Assembly (NCBI GenBank): GCA_016927065.1
Contig: JAFGNJ010000002.1
Location: 1-64,000, forward strand
DNA from: Deltaproteobacteria bacterium
GTDB lineage: Bacteria; Desulfobacterota; B13-G15; RBG-16-54-18
Reading direction: 5' to 3'
DNA length: 64,000 bases
A program made the position numbers and the translations under genes. The notes under the pieces are model-generated. The model saw only the letters and a program-made list of their open reading frames with translations. It was not told where the DNA came from and did not search any database. Below are positions 38,575-47,706 of the stretch, piece after piece (the first letter of the stretch is position 1; every line of letters starts with the position of its first letter).

Positions 38575-39231
38575 ATGAAGATAACGTGGTATGGACACGC
38601 TTCTTTCTTGATCACCACGGCGAAGGGGATAAAGATCATTACTGATCCGTACGAGCCCGGCGCCTTCGGAGGAGAGTTACAATATGGTCCGATCTCCGAT
38701 GAAGCAGATATCGTTACGGTTAGCCATGATCACGCAGATCATAATTATGTACAGGGTCTGCCAGGAAAGCCACAGGTAATCAAAGGGGCAGGGAGGCATG
38801 AGATCAAAGGGGTAGTTGTGGAAGGATTTTCCGCCTTTCACGATGCCTCTCAGGGTTCACAGCGGGGAGCAAATATAATTTTTACTTTTCTAACGGACGA
38901 CATCCGAGTGTGCCATCTTGGAGATCTCGGTCATGTCCTAAGCGATAACGACATAAAAAATATTGGTCAAATAGATGTCTTGATGGTACCCGTAGGAGGA
39001 GCCTTTACCATTGGTGCAAAGGAGGCGTCAACCGTGGTTGGTCAATTGCGACCGAAACTGATTTTCCCCATGCACCTGAAGACGGCAAAATGCAATATAC
39101 CCATAGAACCCGTTGATACATTCCTTCAAGGAAAGAAAGACGTGCAGAGACTTGACGAAAGTAGTTTTATTTTTACCAAAGAAGATTTGAAGACTGGTTT
39201 GGGCATTGTCGTTTTGCAACCAGCCCTGTAA
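38575..39231 (+). CDS. UlaG-like metallo-beta-lactamase-fold hydrolase
   Basis: 218 residues. MKITWYGHASFLI, TDPYEPG, the metal motif VSHDHADHNYV, HLGDLGHVLSD and the late FPMHLKTAKC match the UPF0173/UlaG class of MBL-fold hydrolases. The substrate is unknown; these are cytoplasmic metal-dependent hydrolases. An AGGAGGGG ribosome site precedes it. It is first in a run with hpt, the TPR/binding-fold lipoprotein and the former endonuclease V gene. Confidence 0.9.
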   Translation: MKITWYGHASFLITTAKGIKIITDPYEPGAFGGELQYGPISDEADIVTVSHDHADHNYVQGLPGKPQVIKGAGRHEIKGVVVEGFSAFHDASQGSQRGANIIFTFLTDDIRVCHLGDLGHVLSDNDIKNIGQIDVLMVPVGGAFTIGAKEASTVVGQLRPKLIFPMHLKTAKCNIPIEPVDTFLQGKKDVQRLDESSFIFTKEDLKTGLGIVVLQPAL

Positions 39232-39238
39232 TATCAGT

Positions 39239-39757
39239 ATGGCGGCAGAGCTAAAACTCCTCTTCTCACAACAAGAGATCGCCGAGACAGTTACCAAGCT
39301 GGCGCGAGAGATATCCGCAGACTATGCGGATAAACAACTGATTCTCATTGGGGTGTTAAAGGGGGCCTTTGTCTTTTTGGCCGATCTGATTAGAGCACTA
39401 ACCATACCGGTGGAGATAGAATTTATAAGGATAGCAAGTTACGGTGCTCACAAAGAATCATCGGGTGAGATAAAAATTAAACAAGACGTAGAGATTGTCT
39501 TGGAAGGAAAAGATGTCCTCGTTGTCGAGGATATTGTTGATACGGGGCTGAGCCTTACATTTTTAGTAGATCATCTTCGCAGGAAAAATCCATCCTCGCT
39601 GAAAGTGTGCGCTTTGGTAGATAAGCGTACCCGGCGAGAGATAGAGGCTCAGGTAGATTACACCGGCTTTGTGATGGATGATGGCTTCATCGTGGGTTAC
39701 GGTATAGATTTTAACGAGGAATATCGGGCGCTACCCGAGATATTTGTCGTTAGCTAA
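39239..39757 (+). CDS. hpt: Hypoxanthine phosphoribosyltransferase
   Basis: About 172 residues from the ATG at 39239. It salvages hypoxanthine (and often guanine) to nucleotides with PRPP. ILIGVLKGAFVFLADLIR, the catalytic loop region IRIASYG and the PRPP motif VLVVEDIVDTGLS are all present, as is VDYTGFVMDDGFIVGYGID. The start is 7 bases after the preceding stop. Confidence 0.95.
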   Translation: MAAELKLLFSQQEIAETVTKLAREISADYADKQLILIGVLKGAFVFLADLIRALTIPVEIEFIRIASYGAHKESSGEIKIKQDVEIVLEGKDVLVVEDIVDTGLSLTFLVDHLRRKNPSSLKVCALVDKRTRREIEAQVDYTGFVMDDGFIVGYGIDFNEEYRALPEIFVVS

Positions 39758-39799
39758 CGGTTGTACCTTCAAGAAAAGATAATGAGGAGGTAGTCTGAA

Positions 39800-41698
39800 G
39801 TGTTCCGTAAGGTGATCATATTCATGCTCCACGCCTGTATGCTTTCGTTTCTTATTTACGGTTGCGTATCACGGCCCACAATTAGGGAAGATACTCTCAG
39901 AGAAGAAATCCCTGCCACTGCAGAAATTGATAGAAGGTACAAAAGTGCCTTGGAAGAATATAAAAGGGGAGACCTAGATAATGCGGCGCGACATTATCAG
40001 GATTTTATCATGCAGCACCCCCGTACTTCCCTCACCGATGACGCCCTCTATTTTTTAGGTGATATTTATTTTCAAAAGGGAGAATACAGCGTTGCCGCCA
40101 TCCAATTTGGAAGACTCTTGAATTATTTTCCATCCAGTCCTCATTCCCAAGAGGCCCAGTGGTCGATGGCCAACTGCTATTATAACATGGGAGAATATAA
40201 AAATGCCCTAAAGTTTGCACGTCAACTCCTCACCGCTGTTGAAGATCGCCCCCTCTGGAGGGGACAACTCCTCATTTTCCTTGGAGACTGCTATGCAGCT
40301 CTGGATGATCCTATGGCAGCCCTCTCATGGTATGCGCGAGCCCGGAGAGAAGTTCCCCCTGCTGTTAGAGAAGAAGTGAGAGACAAGATCCTTGCCCTTT
40401 TAGATAAAGACCTTCCCCCTGATAAATATCGTGAGATAGAGATTGTCTATCCTGGTACCTTTATAGCACACTATGCCCAATATCGGTTGGCCCAATTGTA
40501 TTTTCATAAAGGAAAAGCAGAGGAGGCTGAAGGTCTTCTTCTTGAGACCATGAAGCAGGCACAAGAAGAGGATTTCTATCCTCGTTTGCAGGATCTTTTG
40601 AGAGAAATCCAGGTGGGAGAGAGGGAAGAAACCGTTCTCGGCTGTATTCTACCCCTTCAGGGCAAGGCTAAGTCTTTCGGCATCAGGGCCCTTCATGGGA
40701 TACAATTGGCGATCGGGGCTTTTGACCCTCAGGGAGAGGCGTTTCGGGTTCGATTGATAATATGGGATGACCAAGGGGAGCCCTCCCGTGCCAAAGAAGG
40801 GGTACGAGTCCTGGCAGAGAGAGAGCGGGTGAATGCCATTATTGGCCCCCTCCACAGCCAAACGGCCTTGGCGGCTGCGGAAGAAGCTGAGAAACAAAGG
40901 GTACCATTGATAACCTTAAGTTCCATGCGAGGGATCGCGCAAAAGGGTAACTATATCTTTCAAAACTCGATTACCAACGCATCACAGGTGAAAGCCTTGG
41001 TTAGATATGCCATTAAGGAGTTGGGTATAAGTACCTATGCCATTCTGTATCCCAAGAGTTCCTATGGGCTTACGTTCAAAGGCCTCTTCCAACAAGAAGT
41101 GGAAAATTTGGGGGGAAAGGTAGTGGTTGCTGCTTCATATGCTGATGATCAAATGGATTTTAGAGATGTAATTAAGGGGATGGTAAAGTACGAGAGACCT
41201 CAAAACCCAAAGGAGGACCCCAAGCCCATTATCAACTTTAAAGCCATTTTCATTCCCGATGATGTCAACAAAATAAATCTTGTGGTGCCACAATTAGCAT
41301 ATTATGACATAAAAGGAGTTCAATTGTTGGGGAACAATGGTTGGAATTCTCTTGAGCTTATCCGCGATAGCGGGAAGTTCGTAGAAGGGGCCATTTTTGT
41401 AGATGGTTTCTCTACGGATAGTTCACTGCCCGAGGTACGATCTTTTGTGACGGATTTTGAGAATACCTTTGGTTTTTCTCCCACCCTTCTTGAAGCCTTG
41501 AGCTTTGATACTACTAAGCTCATTCTCAAGACGCTGAGTAGCAGAGGGGAGGTGAGCCCTGAAGCCCTGCTTTCGTTAAGGGAATATAGAGGTGTTACAG
41601 GATTCACCGGTTTCACTTTTGATGGTGAAGGAATGAGAACCCTTTTCCTCCTTCAGGTATCCGAAGGAAAGATCCGTCAGATCTCAGCGGGTGAATGA
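39800..41698 (+). CDS. Lipoprotein: TPR plus binding-protein fold (LpoA-like)
   Basis: 632 residues, GTG start with GAGGAGG upstream. The export signal ends SFLIYGC, a loose lipobox. Residues about 45-270 are TPR-like repeats (GDLDNAARHYQDFIMQHP, GEYSVAAIQFGRLLNYFP). From about 280 it is a periplasmic-binding fold of the branched-chain amino-acid type (VLGCILPLQGKAKSFGIRALHGIQLAI, VNAIIGPLHSQTALAAAE, VPLITLSS). This build is shared with LpoA/LppC penicillin-binding-protein activators, so a role in cell-wall synthesis is likely, though it could be a plain ligand sensor. Confidence 0.85.
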   Translation: MFRKVIIFMLHACMLSFLIYGCVSRPTIREDTLREEIPATAEIDRRYKSALEEYKRGDLDNAARHYQDFIMQHPRTSLTDDALYFLGDIYFQKGEYSVAAIQFGRLLNYFPSSPHSQEAQWSMANCYYNMGEYKNALKFARQLLTAVEDRPLWRGQLLIFLGDCYAALDDPMAALSWYARARREVPPAVREEVRDKILALLDKDLPPDKYREIEIVYPGTFIAHYAQYRLAQLYFHKGKAEEAEGLLLETMKQAQEEDFYPRLQDLLREIQVGEREETVLGCILPLQGKAKSFGIRALHGIQLAIGAFDPQGEAFRVRLIIWDDQGEPSRAKEGVRVLAERERVNAIIGPLHSQTALAAAEEAEKQRVPLITLSSMRGIAQKGNYIFQNSITNASQVKALVRYAIKELGISTYAILYPKSSYGLTFKGLFQQEVENLGGKVVVAASYADDQMDFRDVIKGMVKYERPQNPKEDPKPIINFKAIFIPDDVNKINLVVPQLAYYDIKGVQLLGNNGWNSLELIRDSGKFVEGAIFVDGFSTDSSLPEVRSFVTDFENTFGFSPTLLEALSFDTTKLILKTLSSRGEVSPEALLSLREYRGVTGFTGFTFDGEGMRTLFLLQVSEGKIRQISAGE

Positions 41699-42405
41699 AG
41701 TCCTCTTCTTTTGACCAAAGGGTCACCTCCGGCGCTCACCCCTGGGATGTTACTTCGGACGAAGCAATTGCGATCTAAAATAAACTCCGTGCATCGCTAT
41801 TTCTGTCCTGGAATAACCCCGCACTCAAGCTGGTGGGGGTTATCGATTGTTCATATGTCAGGGGGGCTAATACAGGGTATGCCGTAGTGCTAGTCATGGG
41901 TTGGCCTCAACTCGAGGAGGTAGATATAGCCTGGTATCGGGGGACCGTTGCCTTCCCTTATATCCTAGGGCTCTTGACCTTCAGAGAGGCCCCTCTTGTT
42001 TTGAAGGCCTGGGAGCGATTGCATCACTATCCCGAACTGATCTTTGTGGATGGGCAGGGTATAGTCCATCCTTGATCTATGGGCTTGGCCGCACATCTTG
42101 GTTTGTTACTCGACACCTCTGCTATCGGCTGTGCAAAAAACCCGTTGGTAGGAGGGACTCCGGCGGTGGGAAATATGCGAGGGGATTTTACGTCCCTCTT
42201 CTATCAGGATAGAGAGGTGGGGGCGGCACTGAGGACGCGGCCGGGAGTAAAACCCCTTTATATCTTGCCTGGTCATCGGATAGACCTCAAGTTCGCTCTC
42301 CAGCTGGTCTTGGAGACCTGCCGAGGCTACCGGATCCCTGTGCCCTTACGCAAGGCCCATATTGCGGCGAATCACCTAAGGATCTCCATAGAACAGGGGA
42401 AATGA
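41695..42405 (+). pseudogene. nfi: Endonuclease V with two nonsense codons
   Basis: A single uninterrupted register of 237 codons starts at an ATG overlapping the upstream stop and carries the whole endonuclease V sequence: HPWDVTSDEAIAI, LVGVIDCSYV, TVAFPYILGLLTFREAP, ELIFVDGQGIVHP, SMGLAAHLGLLLDTSAIGCAKN, PLYILPGHRIDLKFAL. It is broken by TAA at 41776-41778 (codon 28, where the family has Gln) and TGA at 42073-42075 (codon 127, where the family has Arg after HP). Each is one C-to-T change away from the expected codon. There is no frameshift, and metal-binding Asp and Glu residues persist. The enzyme nicks DNA beside deaminated bases. Confidence 0.85.
41712..41730. repeat. Dispersed palindromic repeat, copy 2
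   Basis: TGACCAAAGGGTCACCTCC, identical over 19 bases to 37548-37566. Here it lies within the first codons of the endonuclease V pseudogene, encoding the non-conserved DQRVTS segment ahead of HPWD. Confidence 0.55.
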
Positions 42406-42453
42406 TACAAAAAGGGTACGTCTCTATTGTCGTCCTGAATACTTGTTTTGATA

Positions 42454-42482
42454 TTGACAAACGTAAGTCGATATATTACATA
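42454..42482 (+). promoter_or_regulatory. Promoter of rplM-rpsI
   Basis: TTGACA (42454-42459) with a 17-base spacer to TACATA (42477-42482); a TATAAT just downstream offers an alternative but too-distant -10. The rplM ATG is at 42514. Confidence 0.5.
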
Positions 42483-42513
42483 TAATAGCTTATTATTCAG
42501 CAAAGGATTGCTC

Positions 42514-42942
42514 ATGAAGACCACTCATATACGAAAAGAAGATATTGAAAAAACATGGTATTTGGTTGATGCCAGAGATAAGGTCTTAGGCAGGTTAGCG
42601 AGCGAAATAGCTAAGATCTTAAGGGGTAAAGACAAGGCAATCTTTAGTCCTCATCTGGATAGCGGGGATTTTGTCATTGTGGTAAATGCGGAGAAGGTCA
42701 GGCTTACGGGTGACAAGCTAAAAGGAAAGTATTATTATAATTACTCTGGTTACCCAGGGGGGCTGAAGGCCATAACCGCTGAAAAGTTACTGGCAAAAAA
42801 ACCGGAAGAGTTGCTTAGACGGGCGGTGAAAGGAATGTTGCCGAAGAATAGATTGGGGAGAAAGGTCTTCAAAAAATTAAAGGTCTATGCTGGGTCCGAT
42901 CATCCTCATGAAGCGCAGCAACCGCAACAGATTCAAATCTAA
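42514..42942 (+). CDS. rplM: Ribosomal protein L13
   Basis: 142 residues, large-subunit protein. [48 protein letters not shown] and [26 protein letters not shown] are diagnostic. The frame extends to 42448 but that part covers the promoter; the family start is the ATG at 42514 with AAAGGA upstream. It is followed 20 bases later by rpsI, the near-universal pairing. Confidence 0.98.
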   Translation: MKTTHIRKEDIEKTWYLVDARDKVLGRLASEIAKILRGKDKAIFSPHLDSGDFVIVVNAEKVRLTGDKLKGKYYYNYSGYPGGLKAITAEKLLAKKPEELLRRAVKGMLPKNRLGRKVFKKLKVYAGSDHPHEAQQPQQIQI

Positions 42943-42962
42943 ATCACAGGGTAGAGGAGATT

Positions 42963-43355
42963 ATGGTTGAAGAGAAGTATTACGCAACGGGTAAGAGAAA
43001 GACGACAGTAGCTCGGGTTTGGTTGAAGCCTGGAGAGGGCAATATTGAGGTAAATAAACGGGCCTTTGATAATTATTTCCCCAGGGAGACACAGAGAATG
43101 ACTATTCTGCGTCCATTTGAATTAACCAATACCATGGGGCAGTTTGATGCCTATGTTAATGTCAAAGGCGGAGGAATTTCCGGGCAGGCTGGAGCTATAA
43201 AGCATGGTATCTCTAAGGCCCTGACGGCGTATAATGAGAAATATCGGGATGTCTTGAAAAAGGCTGGCTTTATCACCCGTGATCCGAGAGTAAAAGAACG
43301 AAAGAAATACGGGCAGCGGGGGGCCAGGGCCCGGTTTCAATACTCCAAACGATAG
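42963..43355 (+). CDS. rpsI: Ribosomal protein S9
   Basis: 130 residues, small-subunit protein. [41 protein letters not shown] and the conserved C-terminal RARFQYSKR tail that reaches the P site are all seen. An AGAGGAG site precedes the ATG. It is co-transcribed with rplM and ended by the strong terminator at 43369. Confidence 0.98.
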   Translation: MVEEKYYATGKRKTTVARVWLKPGEGNIEVNKRAFDNYFPRETQRMTILRPFELTNTMGQFDAYVNVKGGGISGQAGAIKHGISKALTAYNEKYRDVLKKAGFITRDPRVKERKKYGQRGARARFQYSKR

Positions 43356-43368
43356 GTTAACGTACCAG

Positions 43369-43392
43369 GGGGAGGTTAACCTCCCCTTTTTA
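43369..43392 (+). terminator. Strong terminator after rpsI
   Basis: The 18-base perfect palindrome GGGGAGGTTAACCTCCCC (43369-43386) is followed by a T-rich run. It lies 13 bases after the rpsI stop and should separate ribosomal-protein transcription from argC, although the argC start is only 29 bases downstream. Confidence 0.85.
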
Positions 43393-43415
43393 TTTTTTGC
43401 ATGGCAGGGTGAATA

Positions 43416-44450
43416 GTGAAAATCGGGGTCATCGGTGCCAGTGGGTATACTGGCCAAGAACTTTTGAGGATCTTGACTCATCATCCGAAGGTTGAGATCG
43501 CTTATGCGACCTCCGAGCGATTTGCGGGGTCAGCCGTCGATGAGGTATTTCCTTCCTTCAAGGGGATTATTGATCTGCAATTTAGGAAGCTTTCGGTCCC
43601 GCACATAGCACGTGATGCGGACTTTATCTTCACGGCCTTGCCTCATGGGCAATCCATGGATGTGGTGGCGGAGTGTATCAAAAAGGGGAAAAAGGTAGTG
43701 GACCTCAGCGCAGATTTTAGGCTGAAAGACGCAGCCCTGTATGAACGCTGGTACGGAAAGCACTCCTGCCCTGATCTCTTATCGGAGGCGGTTTATGGGC
43801 TCCCCGAGATATACCGGGATGAAATAAAGAAGGCGCAGTTGGTGGCCAATCCCGGCTGTTATCCGACCGGGGCTATCCTTGCACTTACTCCTTTGTTGGA
43901 AGGGGGGATCATTGATCCCGTAAGTATTATCGTAGATGCCAAGTCAGGGGTGAGCGGGGCAGGGAGGAGTCCTTCCATGACCAATCTCTTTGGTGAGGTA
44001 GCTGAGGGGTTGAAGGCCTATAACGTGGCCAACCACCGTCATACTCCGGAGATGGAGCAGGAGCTCAGTGTGCGCACAGGGGAAGGGATTCATATCCTGT
44101 TTGTCCCCCATCTTATTCCTATCAACAGGGGTATCTTGTCCACCTGCTACGCACGCACTAATGGGGCATTGTCAACGGCGAAGGCGTCCAAGGCATTTCA
44201 GCAACGCTACGGTAAGGAGCCGTTTGTGCGCCTCGTGCCTTCAAGCACCTTTCCCTCCACTATGGAAGTTCGAGGATCCAATTATTGTGATATTGGTGTG
44301 ATGGTGGATGATAGTTCCGGGCAGATTGTCGTTATCTCCGCTATCGACAATTTGGCAAAAGGTGCTTCTGGTCAGGCCGTACAGAATATGAATATAATGT
44401 GTGGATTCCCAGAGACCATGGGTTTAGAACAAATCCCCCTCGTGCCGTAA
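43416..44450 (+). CDS. argC: N-acetyl-gamma-glutamyl-phosphate reductase
   Basis: 344 residues, GTG start with an AGGGTG site. It reduces acetylglutamyl phosphate, the step between ArgB and ArgD. The NADP loop IGASGYTGQELLR, the active-site cysteine in VANPGCYPTGAIL, the KSGVSGAGR segment and the HRHTPEMEQEL histidine are present. It lies after rplM-rpsI, away from argB, argD, argF and argG. Any promoter must lie in or near the terminator stretch, or some transcription must read through. Confidence 0.96.
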   Translation: MKIGVIGASGYTGQELLRILTHHPKVEIAYATSERFAGSAVDEVFPSFKGIIDLQFRKLSVPHIARDADFIFTALPHGQSMDVVAECIKKGKKVVDLSADFRLKDAALYERWYGKHSCPDLLSEAVYGLPEIYRDEIKKAQLVANPGCYPTGAILALTPLLEGGIIDPVSIIVDAKSGVSGAGRSPSMTNLFGEVAEGLKAYNVANHRHTPEMEQELSVRTGEGIHILFVPHLIPINRGILSTCYARTNGALSTAKASKAFQQRYGKEPFVRLVPSSTFPSTMEVRGSNYCDIGVMVDDSSGQIVVISAIDNLAKGASGQAVQNMNIMCGFPETMGLEQIPLVP

Positions 44451-44508
44451 CGGTTCCCTCTTTACTCGCTTTCCTCCGAGATCTCAGAGAGGAAGGGTTT
44501 TATCTTAA

Positions 44509-44718
44509 TGGAAATTCCCGCGGGTAGGTATCGAGATTGTCAATCCCGGTAAATTGTTTGATGTCATCGGCATATTTGAAATCTGCGTGAGATGGAAGAT
44601 ACCCTATATACCTTTAATCTATGGAGCGGTATCCGCTTATGGTGATCTAAGAAGCGCCTATGGTAGCAAATTTGAATTATTTTCGACCATGGCGGCCAAC
44701 TCGCTAGAATTCGGTTGA
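44509..44718 (+). pseudogene. Open frame without a start, possible gene relic
   Basis: The 331-base gap after argC contains 70 codons with no stop but no start or ribosome site. The translation includes GIEIVNPGKLFDVIGIFEIC, WKIPYIPLIYGAVSAYGDLR and SAYGSKFELFSTMAANSLEFG. It reads like real protein sequence, yet I cannot name a family. It may be the tail of a deleted gene. After it comes TTGACA (44715-44720), a possible -35 box for the phosphodiesterase gene. Confidence 0.3.
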
Positions 44719-44781
44719 CATATCTACCAATTCTGTTATTTTTTATTTTTACCTCGTGATGCTTATTCTGGGAGAAAAGCT

Positions 44782-45549
44782 ATGCGTATAAAGGTGTTAG
44801 GATGTTATGGCACCGAATTTCTGCAATTTAAGAGCTGTGGCTTCTTAGTGGACGGTTCTGTGATGTTGGATGCAGGTACCATTGTTTCCACCTTGACACT
44901 GGAAGAACAGCGAGGAATTCGAGATGTTTTTATCACCCATGCACATCTCGATCATATAAAGGATATTTTTTTCCTGGCCAACAATCTCTTTGAAGATGGG
45001 GGGCAAGGATTAACAATATACAGCACGAAGGAAATCCTGCAGACACTTCAGCAACACTTTATTAATGGAATTATCTGCCCAGATTTTACTGCCATACAGC
45101 AGCAAGATGCTTATGTCCTTGGATTTGAGACGATGCGGGAGGGCAAGTTTTATCCTCTTGATCACGGCATAAGTATTAGGGCGGAGAAGGTTGATCATAA
45201 TATAGAGGCGGTTGGTTATATTATACGGTCCGATTATGGCCACATCGTTTATACCGGTGACACAGGACCGACAGATCATATTTGGGAGGTTTGTAATACT
45301 TTAGACAAGGTATTGGCTGTTTTTATCGAATGTTCTTTTCCCAATGAACTCCAAGAGTTAGCAAACCTTTGTGGTCATCTTACCCCTCAGACCATGACGT
45401 TAGAACTACAGAAGTTAAAGGAGCAGAATTGTCCCGTTTTTATTTTTCACATGAAACCCCAATATCTAAAGACTATTCAGGAAGAAATTGATGCCTTGGG
45501 TGATAAGAGAATTTCTATGTTGACTGAGAACGAAGTTATTACACTCTGA
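44782..45549 (+). CDS. MBL-fold cyclic-nucleotide phosphodiesterase-like
   Basis: 255 residues. The motifs KVLGCYGTEFLQFKSCGFLVDG, VFITHAHLDHIKDI, YTGDTGPTDHIWEV and the late FHMKP match class II cyclic-nucleotide phosphodiesterases of the MBL fold. It could hydrolyse cAMP or cGMP; no cyclase is visible here, and relatives have other substrates. It ends 11 bases before accD. Confidence 0.82.
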   Translation: MRIKVLGCYGTEFLQFKSCGFLVDGSVMLDAGTIVSTLTLEEQRGIRDVFITHAHLDHIKDIFFLANNLFEDGGQGLTIYSTKEILQTLQQHFINGIICPDFTAIQQQDAYVLGFETMREGKFYPLDHGISIRAEKVDHNIEAVGYIIRSDYGHIVYTGDTGPTDHIWEVCNTLDKVLAVFIECSFPNELQELANLCGHLTPQTMTLELQKLKEQNCPVFIFHMKPQYLKTIQEEIDALGDKRISMLTENEVITL

Positions 45550-45560
45550 AGGTGCCGTAC

Positions 45561-46388
45561 ATGACATGGTTTAAAAAGAAAGAAGCCCTTTTAGATGAAA
45601 AAGCAGGGGATGCCTTGTGGTCAAAATGCAATGCCTGCCAGGAGATTATTTATAAGAAAGAACTTGAACGTAATCTCCACGTGTGTCCCAAATGTAGTTA
45701 TCATTTCCCCATACCAGCACAGAAACGGCTTGCCATCGTAACGGATGAAGATAGCTTTGAGGAGTTGGACCGCGTATTGTCACCACTAGATCCCATTTCC
45801 TTCCGTGACCTGAAGAGGTATGCTGATAGGCTACATGAGGCACAGCAAAAAACGGGCTTGAAGGATGCCTTCATTACCGGGAGGGCTACCATCCATGGGT
45901 CACCGGCGATGATCGGGGTCTTTGAATTCAATTTTTTAGGAGGGAGTTTAGGATCGGTTGTGGGGGAAAAGATTGCCAGGATGGTTGAGAAGGCCGTGGA
46001 TGAAAAGATAGGAGCAATCATTTTTTCCTCCTCAGGGGGTGCGAGGATGCAAGAAGGTATCCTCTCCCTCATGCAGATGGCCAAAACCAGCGCAGCATTA
46101 TCCATTCTCAAGAAGGAGAGGCTACCGTATATCTCAGTCCTGACAGACCCCACGCTTGGTGGTGTGACGGCCAGCTTTGGCATGTTGGGAGATATTATTT
46201 TGGCTGAACCTCGGGCCATGATAGGATTTGCCGGCCCCCGTGTCATCAAAGAGACTATTAAAGCTGATCTTCCGGCGGGGTTCCAGAGGGCGGAGTACCT
46301 CCTCCAGCATGGGATGATCGATTTTATTATAGAGCGAAGAAAATTGAAAGCGACGTTAGGAAAATTGTTGGCTCTCTTATATCATTAA
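45561..46388 (+). CDS. accD: Acetyl-CoA carboxylase carboxyltransferase beta
   Basis: About 275 residues from the ATG at 45561 (GAAGG 8 bases upstream; a GTG three codons earlier overlaps that site). The zinc ribbon is CNACQEIIYKKELERNLHVCPKC. The carboxyltransferase core shows FEFNFLGGSLGSVVGEKI, SSSGGARMQEGILSLMQM, DPTLGGVTASFGMLGD and the GFAGPRVIKETI segment. With AccA it transfers carboxyl from carboxybiotin to acetyl-CoA for fatty acid synthesis. The accD-folC pair is typical. Confidence 0.97.
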   Translation: MTWFKKKEALLDEKAGDALWSKCNACQEIIYKKELERNLHVCPKCSYHFPIPAQKRLAIVTDEDSFEELDRVLSPLDPISFRDLKRYADRLHEAQQKTGLKDAFITGRATIHGSPAMIGVFEFNFLGGSLGSVVGEKIARMVEKAVDEKIGAIIFSSSGGARMQEGILSLMQMAKTSAALSILKKERLPYISVLTDPTLGGVTASFGMLGDIILAEPRAMIGFAGPRVIKETIKADLPAGFQRAEYLLQHGMIDFIIERRKLKATLGKLLALLYH

Positions 46389-46422
46389 AAACCCTCTGTT
46401 TATCTACTTTCATCTATGATCT

Positions 46423-47706
46423 ATGAATAAGCAAGAGACGTTGGAATACCTCTATGGTCTGGAGAGATTCGGAATGGTCTTTGGGCTGGAAAATATTTCC
46501 CGTCTCTTACAGGCCCTCGGAGATCCCCATAACGATTTAAAGGTTATCCATGTTGGTGGAACGAATGGTAAGGGGTCGGTGAGCGTCATGATGGCCGCTG
46601 TCTTACAAGAGGAGGGCTATCGAGTAGGTCTTTATACCTCCCCCCACTTGATATCTTTTACCGAGAGGATCCAGATAAACGGCAACGAGATATCTTGGGA
46701 TGAAGTGATACGGTTGACAGATGTGTTGTATGGAAAGGTGGTTGACCAAAATATTCCTCAGCGGTTTACTTTTTTTGATTTCACTACTGCCATAGCCATG
46801 TACTATTTCTTCCTGCAGGGGGTGGATGTGGCTATCTTAGAGGTTGGGCTAGGTGGAAGATTGGACTCAACCAATGTCGTTCATCCCCTTATGTCAGTTA
46901 TTACTAATGTCGACAAGGACCATTATCAAATCCTCGGTGAGAGAATAGAAGATATTGCACGGGAAAAGGCGGGAATTGTTAAACAAGGAGTTCCTCTGAT
47001 TAGTGGCGCTACCAAAGGTGAGGTCATTGATATCCTTGAAGAGACATGTCGAACGAAGGGATCTCCCATGAGGCTGATAGGTCGAGATTTTTGGGGACAG
47101 CGAGTTGCCCCTAGAACTTTTAGCTTTCAAGGTGGCACATGGAGCCTTGACGATATCAGGCTGGGAGTTGCGGGTTCTTATCAAATCGTAAATGCTACGG
47201 TGGCCCTCGCAGCCCTGGAGTTGTTGGAACAACAGGGATATAGGATAGTGAAGGAGTCCATGTATCATGGCCTTGCCACGGTTCGTTGGCCAGGTAGATT
47301 GGAACTCATTCAACAAGTGCCTCAGATCCTCCTCGACGGCGCCCATAACTCTGCGGCGGCTAAGGCCTTGAGGGCATGCCTGCAGGAAGAGTTTGACTAC
47401 CAACATATTTATATGGTAATGGGAGTTATGGAAGACAAAGAGGTATCAACCATCTTGGCAGAGTTAGCTCCATTGGCTGAGGTGCTGATTGCCACAAGAC
47501 CTCAGAATTCGCGGGCTATGTCTCCCCAGAGGGTAGCAACGATTGCTGAGACCTACTGCAAGGATGTTAGGGTGATTGACGATATCAGCAAGGGTGTTGA
47601 TTATGCGCGTGCGCTGGCCCAGGAGGATGATCTCATCGTGGTGACCGGATCCTTATTTACTGTGGGGGAAGCGAGAGCCCACCTTATAAACGAGAAACAG
47701 GTATGA
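46423..47706 (+). CDS. folC: Folylpolyglutamate/dihydrofolate synthase
   Basis: 427 residues, Mur-ligase-like. The P-loop is VGGTNGKGSVSVMMAAVL, followed by GLYTSPHLISFTERIQING, VDVAILEVGLGGRLDSTNVV and ILLDGAHNSAAAKALR. It adds glutamate to folates and may also make dihydrofolate. It overlaps lptD by 4 bases, coupling their translation. Confidence 0.96.
   Translation: MNKQETLEYLYGLERFGMVFGLENISRLLQALGDPHNDLKVIHVGGTNGKGSVSVMMAAVLQEEGYRVGLYTSPHLISFTERIQINGNEISWDEVIRLTDVLYGKVVDQNIPQRFTFFDFTTAIAMYYFFLQGVDVAILEVGLGGRLDSTNVVHPLMSVITNVDKDHYQILGERIEDIAREKAGIVKQGVPLISGATKGEVIDILEETCRTKGSPMRLIGRDFWGQRVAPRTFSFQGGTWSLDDIRLGVAGSYQIVNATVALAALELLEQQGYRIVKESMYHGLATVRWPGRLELIQQVPQILLDGAHNSAAAKALRACLQEEFDYQHIYMVMGVMEDKEVSTILAELAPLAEVLIATRPQNSRAMSPQRVATIAETYCKDVRVIDDISKGVDYARALAQEDDLIVVTGSLFTVGEARAHLINEKQV

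Noticed and set aside
41833-42405. Two separate small genes, 41833-42075 and 42079-42405
   Set aside because: Both are parts of one endonuclease V frame separated by a single TGA, with a further stop at 41776.
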